Assembly (NCBI GenBank): GCA_037013495.1
Contig: CM072807.1
Coordinates: 9,427,001 to 9,491,000, forward strand
Direction of reading: 5' to 3'
DNA: 64,000 nucleotides
Origin: Hippophae tibetana
Taxonomy: Eukaryota; Streptophyta; Magnoliopsida; Rosales; Elaeagnaceae
Part shown: positions 1 to 11,799 of the stretch, piece after piece
Numbering within the stretch: the stretch's first letter is position 1
How the letters are laid out: every line of letters starts with the position of its first letter
Notes under the pieces: generated by a model
What the model saw: the letters and a program-made list of their open reading frames with translations, nothing else
Database searches by the model: none
What the model was told of the DNA's origin: nothing
Position numbers and translations under genes: made by a program

Positions 1-396
1 TAACTCAAGGTGAATCCCTAAAAATAAGGGGTTAGAAGCTAAAGCTCAACCTTCAAATCCTGAGCCCCACAATGGGTGCCAAAATGTTAAGATGGTCTAA
101 TTTGTAGAGAGAGAAACTAGAGAGAAGTGAGTCTTCTGCAAAATTATGTGAATCTTCTATGAGGTCTATTTATTTATACGTACATGTGTCGATTACATAA
201 GAGATATACATCACAATATGTCAAAAGGGTACAATCAATAAAAACAATATATTTTAAACTCGAAGTGGACCATTAATGGCTGGGCTGAAGGTTGGTCATC
301 TAATATCAAAGCTACTGTGCGTAGGCAGGCTCATCATATGAGCATTGTTGTGAGTATAAGTACATACTATTCTTCTTAGGTTAACTCATCTTAAGG
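1..396 (-). mobile_element. Edge of an LTR retroelement (LTR 85-396, primer site 62-81)
   Basis: Read on the minus strand, a putative LTR runs from 396 to 85. Its ends form a near-perfect short inverted repeat: TGTTAAGATG at 85-94 against CATCTTAAGG at 387-396. Three bases beyond the LTR end lies TGGCACCCATTGTGGGGCTC (minus strand, 62-81), which has the look of a tRNA primer-binding site beginning TGG. The internal part of the element would therefore lie to the left, outside the window. The LTR is about 312 bp. Family (copia or gypsy) cannot be told because no coding part is present. A fossil or solo remnant is possible. Confidence 0.45.
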
Positions 397-639
397 CCTC
401 GTGCTGTTAATTGTATTGAATTTAGGGTCAACCCATATATCCAAATAAGAAAATGAACAAAATGAATAAAAGTGAGATATTAATTATGTTTATAAACATA
501 AAAAGTGAGAAAGATGCGTACATATATTTTTATTATTTATTAAGGCATATAAAAAGTTTGGGTATTCATTCTTCTTATTTTTTTTAACTTTTTCTACTTT
601 TATCGTGTGTATATATATATTATGATATATACTTTTTTT

Positions 640-1190
640 ATGTATAATATTAATATTTAAAAATATGTATATTAATAATACTAATATTTAAATTTATGCT
701 TATATGTTATATTCTACATTAATCATATAATAATAATATCAAAATTATATATTTTAATAATACTAATACTTGAATTTATTTTATTGGATACTTGACATTT
801 ACCATTAAAATATGTGATTGTGTCTATGTCATTTGTTTACTCATAAACAAATCAATTTTTATTATCATAGAATCAAAATTATATTATAAGGTGAAAAAAT
901 GAATGTTTTAAAACATAATTTTTTAATAAAAATATACAAAATAATAATATCAAAATTATGTATTGTAATAGTATTAATACTTAAATTTTTTTGTATATAA
1001 TACTTTATATTTACGATTAGATTATGTGATTATAATTATGTTATTTGTATATTAATATATAAATCAAATTACACCTAAATAATTTTTTATTTATTAATTA
1101 TATTTTATTTTTATTATCTAAATCAAATATAGAAGAATAATACTTAAAAATTAATCAAGACTTAAATAAGTTTTTTAAAATTATTGAATA
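640..1190. repeat. Diverged AT-rich tandem repeat, about 220-bp units
   Basis: The phrase 'ataatatcaaaattat' followed by 'taatactaatactt' and, some 90 bases on, 'atgtgatt.t...tatgt.atttgt' recurs at about 720 and 940, with a partial copy near 650. The copies are strongly diverged. A further copy lies at 2575-2870. No coding potential is seen. Origin is unknown; it could be old LTR or satellite-like DNA. Confidence 0.45.
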
Positions 1191-1476
1191 TATAAATAAT
1201 TCATTACTTATATTATTAGTAATATTGTTATAAAGATATAAAAATTTGTGTAATTTAATTAGATCTGTGATAAAATTGTAAGTTAATTTAAGTATAATAA
1301 TATTTTGGACTCATCAGTTTTTATTATCTTATATTGGGTCTATCGGTCCATTAACTTTTTCCATGGTATCTTTAATCCCATTTTTTTTTAGTTAATTAGG
1401 TACTAACTTAGGCTTTACTTGTTTAGCCCACTAGGGTGTGTTATGAGAGGAGCTTATATATATATATAGCCATATA

Positions 1477-2470
1477 TTATTTTATTGACCAAAAAGAGAA
1501 AGAGTGGCAAGGACTAAGAATGAAGAATATAAAATATAAAAAAAATACAAAAAAATTAAAAGATATAAGAAAACAACTTTTTTTAAAAATATAAAACAAT
1601 ATTGAATATAAAAATCTATAAAAAAAATATTTTAGAAAAAAAATGTATAAATTTGTTGAAAACAAAAGTTATTATCCTTAAGAGAGAAAGAAATAGAGAT
1701 GTTAAATTTGTGATGAAAAATGATATTATACTAATGAATGCCTTAGTAGGCTTCAACATAAGAAGTAATTTAAAAATAAATTTTCACGAAAAGTAAAAAT
1801 CTATGAATATTTTAAGATGAAATTAGAGTTAATTAATGAATCATATATAGATGAAACTGAGGAGTAAATAAGTGTATTAGCATATGGGTACTATTCGTCA
1901 AAAGATGAATGATTTATATAGTATTATAAATCTAAATATTATTCATATTAAGGTTATATTGAGATTTAAAGACTATGTTAACTATGTGTGTAACAAATAA
2001 ATATATATTTTCATAAGAACATTGGAAACAAGCACCAAAAGATCTAATTATAAGAATGACTAATAATATTACAATAAATTTTAATAAGATTTTAAAAGAT
2101 ACAGATATAATGATGGGAGGAGAAAAATTTCATGTTCATATCATATAACAAATGTTATTTATTAATAGGAAATAATTTCTTAAACTTATATCAATTATTT
2201 ACATAATATGTAGACAAAATAAATGTGACAACATTAAATGATAAAACAATTTATGTATCAAAATAAGAAAAGTTTTGACTATATCAAATCCAATTTTTAT
2301 ACAACAATATAAAAAACGAAAACATGGGGAGATAGACACAAAACAATAAAAATTATATTTAGAAAATATTTCATAAGATATTGAAGAGAAACAAAAAAAA
2401 ATTCTTAATAAAATACACGAAGATAAAACCTTAAGTGGTATCAAAGAATTATTAAAACAGTAAGTTTAGA
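1477..2470 (+). other. A-rich decayed segment, possibly an old element
   Basis: Unlike its T- and AT-balanced flanks, this segment is strongly A/purine-rich on the plus strand and includes short lysine/isoleucine-rich reading frames (for example 1602-1796) that match nothing I recognise. The same look is shown by the pararetrovirus-like fossil at 40.9-41.7 kb, so this may be decayed coding sequence from an element. It sits between diverged direct repeats (940-1190 and 2575-2870). No domain can be named. Confidence 0.2.
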
Positions 2471-2574
2471 AAATCTTTTATATCCAAAAATTAATAAATC
2501 TAAAACGATTGTTAACATAAAATTAAGAGAACTTAACAAATTTATTAGATTTTTAAAGTACAATTTTTTAATAA

Positions 2575-2870
2575 AAAATACACAATAATTATATCAAAAT
2601 TCCGTACGGTGATAATACCAATACTTATTTGAAAGACAATAATAATACTTGAAAATTTGCTTTTTGTATAAGAAACTTTACAGTTACATAACTGTTAGAT
2701 CATAAAGTTATGACTATATTATTTGTCTATTCATATACGAATAAAATTACATTTAAATATTTTTTTATTTATTGATAATAACGTTTTATTTGTATTATCT
2801 AAATTAAATATTACAATTATAAATGATAATACTTACTAATCAAACTACAAGTAAATAAGTTTTTATAAAT
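2575..2870. repeat. Further copy of the 640-1190 repeat
   Basis: This stretch aligns with 940-1190: both share a TCAAAATT start, a 'taat(a)cttat/ta' block, a TTAGAT..T block, 'ttatttgt.tatt.atata', 'ttttttatttatt' and 'tattatctaaat.aaata' in the same order. Divergence is high (roughly a quarter of positions by eye), so the duplication is old. Confidence 0.45.
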
Positions 2871-2879
2871 TAGCATAAT

Positions 2880-5800
2880 ATTTTAAATTATAAAATAAAA
2901 AAATTTAACATAAAAATAAATATATAATAGCTAATTAGCACAAATACATTTATAAAAATACACCCTATTTAATTAAATATATTAAATTATTGAGTTTAAA
3001 AACTTGATTACTTAAAATTTATTAATTCATATCTAAAACATATTATAAAATAATAATAATTTTTACTTCAAATATGAAAAATAAACATAAATATCATTTA
3101 ATTTATTGCTTATTTTTTTATAAAAGAGACCTTTATTTTAAAATATAATAATTTAGTTCAATAATTTTTTTTAAAGATTAGTGATTTAATTTTTTCTTTT
3201 AAATAATTAAACATTTAAATAAGTTGTAATATAAATTTGTTATAATATTATTTTATATTTTATATTTATATTAACTGTATTATTTCTATTAAATAAATAT
3301 TTAAAAATACAAATCAATTTTAAAGATCGCACGTGTCCCTAATATTGATTAAGAAAGATTAATAAAAGAATAATTGTCATGATTTAGAAGTTGAATCTTA
3401 TTTCGACTACTATGATTTGAGAGATAATTTTAGCATAAATAAAAGCTATATTTAATAATATAGTTTAAAATTACAAAAATATTGAATATCATTGTTGTTA
3501 TTTATGGTTTTATATGTGTTATTGTGAGATTAAGAATAGTATATATTTTTATTTTATGTTATTTTTAACTTATCACTTTGATTTTGATTTTGATTTATAT
3601 TTTTTATTTTATGTATTTTTTAATTTTCAAGTTGATAATATACAAAATCGAGAGAAATAAAATCTTATAAATCTAAGACATAAAAAATAAATTACTATCT
3701 ATTAAATTATATGCATTCTTAAATTAAATTTTTATATGTTTTTTAAATTAATTGTAATATATTTTAATTGAGTGTAATATTTTAAGTTGAATTTCAAAAC
3801 TTGAAACGAACGTTTTATTAGTTAGTTTAGAAAATGAATCAATTCATGAATTTTTAAAATAGTTCTAAAATATTACAATATATAGATTACGTGTTTAAAA
3901 TTATGTACAAAAGTTGATATTAGCATTTATCTTACACATTTATAATTGTATTTTAGTGAAAGTTTTTGTTATTTTTGGGGATATCTTCTTGACATATTTC
4001 TTTTTTGTTAATAATATAGCAATATTTATATTTTAAAAAAATTAAAGCATTAGATTGTTATATAAATACAATTTTTTTTTTGCTACGGATAATTTTATAT
4101 TTTGTTTTACAACAATATTTTTTTGTTAATTTTATAACAATATTTATATTTTTAGAAGCATTTAGATGTTAATTTATGATGTAAAATATCAAATTCTTCT
4201 TATATTAATATTTTATAATATAAAAATAATTTTTTTTTATTTTTATCATGATTATCATTTTTTTATGTTAATTAAAAAAACAATGAGTTTTTTTGAATAG
4301 TTATGTTATTCATATATGTTTAATTGTATTCGAACCTTAAACATTTTAAATATACACATGAATTTCATATCATTTAAAAAAATGAGATTTTTGAAATGAA
4401 AACGTCTCTTAATGGAAGATTAGTTGTAATTAAATTTCATAAAATCTTCAAATATATAAAATCATTAAAGATATGTGAGCTTTTTTATAGATGTATTTAA
4501 CATTGCACTTTTATAGGATATAAATTTAATCTCATGTTTTATTTAATATTTATAATAGATTCAATATATAATATAATATTATTTTATTTAAATATCATAT
4601 CATATAATTTTATTATATTTAGATTATAAATATAATATATAATTTTTATTATATATTTTTTAAACTATTACATTATAAATAATTATGTATTTTATTTAGA
4701 TTAATTAAAAATAAATGAAATATTTTAATTAATAAAAATTTATTACTATCTCATTGTGACACAGGATATGAAAATTAATAAATCATTTGTGATTGAACTT
4801 GTTTTTCTTTATCCTTTCTTGAGACAACCTTTTATTGTTAATATTAACATTAAAATGAAAGTTCAAAAAAGGAAAAAAATTGTTTTTCACCTAGAAGCTA
4901 TCGATGTGAAAGAGTTAAATTTAGTCTTTTAGCTTTATTTTTTTTATGGATCCGAGTTAATTCTTGAAATCAAGGACTCATACATTTTTATTAAATATTT
5001 ATTCAACCAACATAAACATTATAGATGTTTCATGAGTAATTAATTTTTTTTTACTTGATAAATATTATATATAAAAAAATTTAAAAAAATAATCTTATAA
5101 GTTACATTAGTAATAAATATCATATAATAAATAGAAGAACTTTGGTAGGATTGTGATTTTGAAAGTATTTTTAACATTCTAAATATTTTGGATAAAATAT
5201 TAAAATAAATATGTTAGTCATTTTTTAAAAAAATTATTTGAAATAAAAACTGGAATAAATCAAATTCAATGATTTAAAAATATTACAACATTTGTAAACA
5301 AGTACAGTAATTTAAAAATAAAATAAATTTAGATTAAAATTCAAAGCATAATAAAAAGAATAGGAATATTATTTCATTTTATATTTTAAAATTAATAAAT
5401 AAAATACTAAATTATTCAAAATAACAAAAAAATTCTTATACATCAAAATATATATTATAAAATTTTAAAAATTAATTATATAATAAATAATAATATGATC
5501 TAAATAATTTAATTTAAAATTCAAGGCATAATAAAATAATAATATGATCTAAACAATTTTAAGTAAGACTATTTTTTATACAACAAAATATATATTATAA
5601 AAATTTAAAAATAATATTATCAAAATTAATTATATAATAAATAATTCATACGATAACAAATTGACTGTACATCTCATCCCTAACATGAAGAGATACGCAG
5701 ACAGGTTTTTTTGTTTTTTTTACTATTCAACTCAAAAGTTCTTTAACTCATTCCTCACTAAATCATACCATGTGATATATCATAATACATCCTAATTCAC

Positions 5801-5950
5801 ATACACCAACATTTTCTCAAATCAAAATAATTAATTAAATAAAAACATTAATCACATGTAAAATTCCGATTCTACCCATTAAACAATTGCCCTAACCCAT
5901 GAAAAGGTAATTGTTAATACCGACACAACTATTATCCATTTTCGTCCAAC
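2880..5950. other. AT-rich intergenic DNA with short old duplications
   Basis: No gene is seen. Two local duplications are visible: about 118 bp around 4001-4200 (a 'ttttttgttaat' block with 'caatatttatatttt' repeated) and about 140-150 bp around 5430-5650 ('caaaatatatattataaaa' and 'aattatataataaataat' repeated). The last few hundred bases should hold the promoter of the J-like gene; a TATA-like 'tacataaaaag' lies near 5950, about 115 bases before its start codon. Confidence 0.5.
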
Positions 5951-6067
5951 TACATAAAAAGTCCACTCCTCTAATCTTCTTCCTCTTAACAATGTCCGAA
6001 CTAGTCAGCCCAAACCAGTGAGCGAGAGCGAGAGAGGCTTTTAGAGGAAAAAAAAAACAAAAAAAAA

Positions 6068-7660
6068 ATGGAGCCTAACAGTAACAGCTCCGAAGCAAAG
6101 AGATGGCTAAGCACAGCCGTAAAGCTTCTAAATTTTCGTGACCTTCCTGGTACTCGGGATTTTGCGATCCGTGCCCTAGAATCGGACCCTAGACTTGAAG
6201 GTGCTGAGCAAATTATTGCTTTGGCTGAAGTTCTTCTCGCTGGTAGTTCTCGGATAGGTGATGACCAACAACTTTGTGATTATTATGCTGTTTTACAAGT
6301 CCCTCGTCATACTCAAAACCTCGAACTCATCGCATCTCAGTATCGACGATTTGCTCTTCTTTTGAGCCCTAATGTTAATCGTCTTCCTTTTGCTGATGAG
6401 GCTTTTAGTTTGGTTTCTGAAGCTTGGGTTGCGCTTTCTAACCATTCGAAGAAAGTCCTCTATGATAATGAGTTGAATATTTGCTATTCTCGTCTTGGGT
6501 TTGGTGCTGCTTCTGGGTTAACCCATCAATTGCATCAGCATGAACAGCCACAACCACAACCACAACAACACCAACAAGAACACCATTTTCCATTTTTACA
6601 AGCGCAGCCACAGCTACAGCTTCATCCACAACTACATCCGCAGCCTCAGCCGACATTAAATTCTCAACAGATACAGCAAGAGCAGCAACATCAAGAACAA
6701 AAACAGTTGAGAAGAAGCCCTAAGAGGACTCGGGAAGAAGAAAGGCCGAATCTTAACAATTCGGCCGAGTCGACTCAACAAACTCGGCAGTCTACTCGAG
6801 TGAATGAGCAGGAGCCCACTCGGGTCTATGAAACTCCAGCTACTCGGGCGAGTCCGGTGGTGAGTTTGGATGTGGGTGAGTCGTATTATGAAATCGGACC
6901 GAGTTTCTGGACGGCATGTCCGTACTGTTATATTCTGTACGAGTATCCAAAGGGGTATGAAGAGTGCGTGCTTCTCTGTCAGAGCTGCAAGAGGGCATTC
7001 CAAGCTGTTATGATACAATCACCGCCGATGACGGAGAAAGGGGATATTTACTTTTGTTCTTGGGGGTTTTTCCCATTGGGGTTTTCTGGGAATGCTAAAG
7101 AGTTAGGGGCTGCTTCATCTAATTGGATGCCATTTTCGCCCATTTTTGCTTGTCCTTTACAACCGAAAGGAAAGAAGGGAGGATCGGCACCAAAGTTCAT
7201 TTACGATGATGATGACGATGACATTTTCGTGGAGATTTCAGATGAGAGTGATGATTCTGATGAAGACTGGGGAATAACTAGGGGTAAAAGGAGGGCAAAT
7301 AATTTGAAGGCAAGGTCATCGGCAAGAGTTGCCAAGAGAATGCCTGCTGTGACTCAAAATGGGGGCAGTAATGAAGTTCCAGATGGGGTGTCGAAAGTGG
7401 TGTCTGCTGGAGCTGGAACAGGGGCGAGTGGGTCTGCATTGAAAAAGAAAGGGAAGGCGAAGTGGGGTAGATTGGATTTGAATGTGGAGTTCAGTAATGA
7501 GGGAGAAGAGCCTGCCCCAGGGACGAGTGAAGGTCATGTGAGAAGGAATAAAGATGAAGATAATATTGAAGGCATTGGGTTTTTTGAGGGTCTTGATGAG
7601 TTCTTGAGCAGTCTGCCTATACTGAATGTTGTTGGGGATGAGAAGGCTAAAGCTTCCTAA
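6068..7660 (+). CDS. J-domain-like protein with CxxC zinc ribbon, HPD motif lost
   Basis: The 530-residue protein is encoded by a single exon, as in many plant members of this DnaJ-like group. Residues 1-65 form a helical N-terminal segment with 'RDFAIRALESDPRLEGAEQI', typical of the plant family. Residues 70-135 resemble a J domain ('DYYAVLQV', then 'YRRFALLLSPN', then 'AFSLVSEAWVALSN'). The HPD tripeptide needed to stimulate Hsp70 is replaced by S100-P101-N102, so ordinary co-chaperone activity is unlikely. Residues 155-215 are Gln/Pro/His-rich low complexity. A zinc ribbon follows with C284-x2-C287 and C304-x2-C307. After an acidic run (D380-D385, then more Asp/Glu/Ser) comes a Lys/Arg-rich, probably nuclear, region. 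'RLDLNVEF' (469-476) resembles an EAR-type DLN motif, but this is only suggestive. The start follows an A-rich leader and begins MEPNSN. Family assignment is secure; the biological role is not known. Confidence 0.88.
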   Translation: MEPNSNSSEAKRWLSTAVKLLNFRDLPGTRDFAIRALESDPRLEGAEQIIALAEVLLAGSSRIGDDQQLCDYYAVLQVPRHTQNLELIASQYRRFALLLSPNVNRLPFADEAFSLVSEAWVALSNHSKKVLYDNELNICYSRLGFGAASGLTHQLHQHEQPQPQPQQHQQEHHFPFLQAQPQLQLHPQLHPQPQPTLNSQQIQQEQQHQEQKQLRRSPKRTREEERPNLNNSAESTQQTRQSTRVNEQEPTRVYETPATRASPVVSLDVGESYYEIGPSFWTACPYCYILYEYPKGYEECVLLCQSCKRAFQAVMIQSPPMTEKGDIYFCSWGFFPLGFSGNAKELGAASSNWMPFSPIFACPLQPKGKKGGSAPKFIYDDDDDDIFVEISDESDDSDEDWGITRGKRRANNLKARSSARVAKRMPAVTQNGGSNEVPDGVSKVVSAGAGTGASGSALKKKGKAKWGRLDLNVEFSNEGEEPAPGTSEGHVRRNKDEDNIEGIGFFEGLDEFLSSLPILNVVGDEKAKAS

Positions 7661-9400
7661 TAATGTAAGACAGGCACTATTGTAACATTTGGTTGGATGA
7701 TGTGTTGTAGTCATGTAGTTTCTTTTTATATTCTATGCAGCGATGTAGAGTTCTTTTGCATGACATCTGATAGCTCTTGGTTGTTTTAGCATTGAACACT
7801 TTGCATTTTTTGATGAGATTATTATGTAGTAGAAGTCATGTTCTAATTTCAAGCTCAGTAGGATTTAAGACAACATGTTTTGAACTTTTAAATGAACTTT
7901 GAGTTTTGAATATATGTATTGCTAGATATTCATGTTAGCTGATGTTCTGCTGAGGAGTTTCCGAGAAGCAAGTATCTTAGACAACATAGAAAATGTGCTT
8001 TTTGGTGTGTGGAATTGTTGCATCTGATGTTTGTCTGTACTGGTAAAGTTGTATAGATGTTTATTCTCAAATTTTTAATTTGAATCCTATCAGAATGAGT
8101 TTTCTGGATTGGAATACCATTAATCGTGTGAAGCGTACTATTGAGTGACAAGTTGTTCTATAAGTTAGTTAAACTCGTTGCGAAAACTTTTCTCAGTTCT
8201 ACTATTCTAGTATGTATATGTATGGAACTTATGTACTGCATGACTTATATAGCCTTTTGGAAGCGGGTATAGCATGCTAGGGATTTCATTTCCCATACTT
8301 ATATAGCTGCTTGGTTTTTCTGGGTTACTTAAACACGGATGCAAGTAGAGTTATCTCAAAAGCACATAATGTTTTGTTTGATGACTTTTCATTTCATGCC
8401 ATGCATATTTTCACTAGGTCTTGATCCCGTAAAATGTTTCGTCTTAGTATCTTATATTCATATTGGACCATTGGTCACAGACATTAGGTGTTAGTTAATT
8501 TTGTTTGTGATCCTTGAGGCATGTGATTTTTCATTAAATTATAGGTTCATAAATTAATTTTATGGATGTTTAACACCCCTAAAAGAAGTGCCACATATTA
8601 CCAAGATGACACAAGTTTAATTAGGTTGATAGAAGTCCTGGCTGGTATTTAAAGACTGAAGGGTAACTGAATTGGCAAGGCTTTTGAGTACGGCTAGCCA
8701 ATCAAGGTTATAAGATTGGTCTATTACTTGTCTCTCTCTCTCCCTCCCCCTTTTTCTATTTTCCTCTGTTCCTCTTTTCTTAATCTGTATGGTAAATTTT
8801 CTGTGATGTTTCCTTTTTGGCTTGCTTTGTTGACTGGTTTGAGATGGGATTCCTGAGATGAAGAGGCTTTCGGTGAAAGTGTTTGTTTGGACAAATTTTT
8901 TTTGCATCTGACTTGTATGATAGACATTGTAGTTGAATCCATTAAATATATCATAAGATTGTTCATGTCTAATATTCGTTTTGAATGTCAAATAATTTTT
9001 GGCCTTCGTTTGTGCCTCTAAATGGCTCTGTTAGGTTGTGCTGGATGCTGCAGGGAATGGGCAGAGATTTAAAATTCCTGTGTTTGATGTTTGTCTTTCA
9101 ATTATGCTTTCATTTTGGGTGAAGGTATGTGGAAGTTTCTCTGTTTCACTTGTGATCTTGTTCTTCTCTCTCTTTTTCTTCTGCATAGGTGCTGCATTAG
9201 GAATAGAATAACTTGTATGAAGTCTTTAATGAGCTATATTTCAAGATGTTGTTCGATTCACAGTTGAAGAAGTCTTTAATGAGTTATATTAGCATTAGGA
9301 CTTCTTTTTCTCATTTTAAGTTATAGTTTCGAATCATACTAGTGAATATTTTAATTCAAACCATTTGTGTTTGGTTCCTTGGGCAAAAACATGATGCTTT
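7661..9400. other. 3' flank of the J-like gene
   Basis: The composition is more balanced than the surrounding intergenic DNA, as expected of transcribed 3' UTR or of transcribed but non-coding sequence. No convincing protein is seen. A short repeat ('gaagtctttaatgag.tatatt') occurs twice near 9220 and 9270. I cannot place the poly(A) site. Confidence 0.35.
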
Positions 9401-11340
9401 TTTTAAAGCATTTGGAAGAGGATAGAGGGTTATAGTATTAAGTATTAACTCTTTAAGAGTAAAGTAGTTATTGGAAAGCAGCTTTCTCTTTATGATTTTG
9501 ATTTATTAGGAGTAAAAGAAACTTAAAAGTTCTTCATGTATTAATCTTTTTTTGGGTCAACCTGTATGAATATATGAACATTAGGATTTATTATTCTCTT
9601 TTATACCAGAAATACTTTGCAGCTGTTGCTTTACTTTTCCTATCTAACTCCATAACAAGGAAAGCAAAATGCTTTAGGGATTTTCTCATGCCATTTTATC
9701 ACTAAAGGTAACATTGATTTCCCCAATGCCATAACATGTTTGCAAACTGAATGGGTCCCTTTAATCTTAAAAAGTAATATTATTCTTTTAGGTTAAGTAA
9801 TTTAGCTATTAGTCACAAAATTTAAAGATAGCATTTTTATTGTAATTTCTCTTTAAAAACATTTTTATTATAGTGTTTTTAAGAAAACCCACCGAGAAAT
9901 GAAAATATTAATTTTCGAACATTTTTTTTAAATTAAACTTGTCATGTATGATTTTATTAAAAGGGATTAAGTTATCATTTTAATGAATTCTCTCTTATTC
10001 GTTTTTTTTAATTTTATTCACTGTTTTATTTTCATTAAGTAATAATATTTTATGGTAGATTTTATTGAAATTTGATTTTTTTTTGTTCTTCATCATTTTT
10101 ACAATAATAATAGGCGAAAAAATATTTTTTTATTCTAAAAATTAATTGTTACTTAGGCTTAACTTCAAGATTTTAACGACATTTTCCCTAACATTTACGA
10201 TTCGTCGGACGCAAACATTGAAAAGAGATATTTGAATAAGAATGCTTCATCAATTTAGCCTTGTAATATTTTAGTAAGAGTATTTTAATTTTTTTTCCTT
10301 TTAAGTTTGGTAGGCACAGTACATCAACTTTTAAATAATGCCAATTAAGTCAATTTTTTTAAAATATTAACTTTTTAAGGGTGCAATTCAATTTTTCTTA
10401 TAAATATAAATAAAAAACTTTATTTTATAAAAATACAAATTCTCTTTTTTTTCATCTCAATATATCTATGTTTTTCTCCTTTTCATCTGTGTACTTTTAA
10501 TTTATTTATATAATCATTATCAATTTTATTTTTAACAGTGTAGTTATTTGAATTTATAAATTAGAATAGATAAAAAAGAATACTTTATTAAGGGAGAGAA
10601 ATTGAGAGATTTATAGGAGAGATACCAAGAGAGGCTCAAATGAAAGAGAAATTATTTTTATTTAAGAACAAAAAGATTGAGAATATTTTTATTTATTTTT
10701 TGGTTTTTAATGTTATTTTTAAGAAAAAAAGTTGATTTTATCCTCCAAAAAAATACAATTTTTTAAAAAATTGCACCAATTCGAATCTTGAATTTTAATA
10801 CAAAGAAAAATGAGGAATTTATAGTTTACAAATTTATTTGAAACATCTTTAATTTCTTTTCCCCAACTTTAATCTCAAATGATATAATTTTAATCAAAAT
10901 TTCCGGTACACTTTAATCAAATTGGCAATTCTTGTTAGTATTTTGTTTTTTTAGTTTTAATCGATAGACACTTATTTTTAATGTAAAGTGTGAGCAATAA
11001 TTCATGTTAGTCTCTTGTGAATCCATTTAATAAGCGCATTGCATAGTAGATTTTCATTATGTATATATAATTAGCTTGTTATAAATTAAATAATAATTAA
11101 ATAAGTTGGCTCAAACTATAATGTCATATTTAACTCATTTATTAAAAGAAAATGATATTTAACACTATTAAAAGAGAATTATATTATAGAAAATAATTGG
11201 ATATAAATCATTGTAATTTGTGTCACTTATGTATGATTTGATTAATTACAATAATATTGCATGTAAGTCATAATATATGTTGTTATTTATTTGAATAGGA
11301 CAATCTAGCATTACCTTAATTAAATTAACTATTATGTATC
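9401..11340. other. AT-rich intergenic DNA, nothing recognised
   Basis: Both strands were read. There are only short open frames, poly-A and poly-T runs, and no repeated block long enough to report. Confidence 0.5.
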
Positions 11341-11452
11341 GTGCCAAAATTGTATTGTGTCTCATGTCTTGAATAGGGGCATCCATGATTGTGTTGTGCA
11401 GCAACTAAATGATCGGCACACCGTGAATCAGCCAGTGTGGAGGCAGGTTGCA

Positions 11453-11505
11453 GACTGGTCTCCGCTAGCAGCTGGTATTTACAAGACTGGTCTCCGCTAG
11501 CAGCT
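11453..11505 (+). repeat. Exact 21-bp direct repeat, 32-bp period
   Basis: The block beginning GACTGGTCTCCGCTAGC occurs at 11453-11473 and again, identical over 21 bases, at 11485-11505. It lies directly upstream of the RNase H-like fragment and is unusually GC-rich for this neighbourhood, which fits a small recent duplication inside older element DNA. Confidence 0.8.
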
Positions 11506-11519
11506 TGATATCACCACAG

Positions 11520-11789
11520 GCAGCTAAGCTATGGGCTATTTGGATTGGCCTTGGCTTTAGTTTGGATATGGATTCACAAGGGTGTTATTGGAGCCAGATT
11601 TATTGCAAGTGATGCAATTAATATATAATAAATTGAGTTTGTTTTCGGTACAAGGGCATATTATTGAAGACAAATTTTAACTTTTGAGACTCATTCGTTT
11701 GCATGTAATTTATGTTCCAAGAAGACTAAATTTTACTGCTCATATGCTAGATAAATATGGTCTGTTTATTTATTCTTTTGTAACTTGAT
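11520..11789 (+). pseudogene. Dead RNase H-like (RVT_3 type) fragment
   Basis: Translated stretches match the RNase H-like domain found at the end of plant non-LTR retrotransposon polyproteins and in related host genes. 'LWAIWIGLGFSLDM' corresponds to the A(E)xxAxxxGLxxAxxxG helix. 'VPRRLNFTAHMLDKYGLF' corresponds to the 'VPRxxNxxADxLAxxA' helix near the C-terminus. The two pieces are in different frames, stops interrupt the reading and the catalytic acidic residues are not all visible. This is a broken LINE tail or a decayed host RNase H-like gene; no reverse transcriptase domain is present beside it. Confidence 0.6.
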
Positions 11790-11799
11790 TGAAACCAAG

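Noticed and set aside
6438-7018. Open frames antisense to the J-like gene
   Set aside because: They arise from the Gln/Pro repeat and codon bias of the sense strand; no domain is seen.
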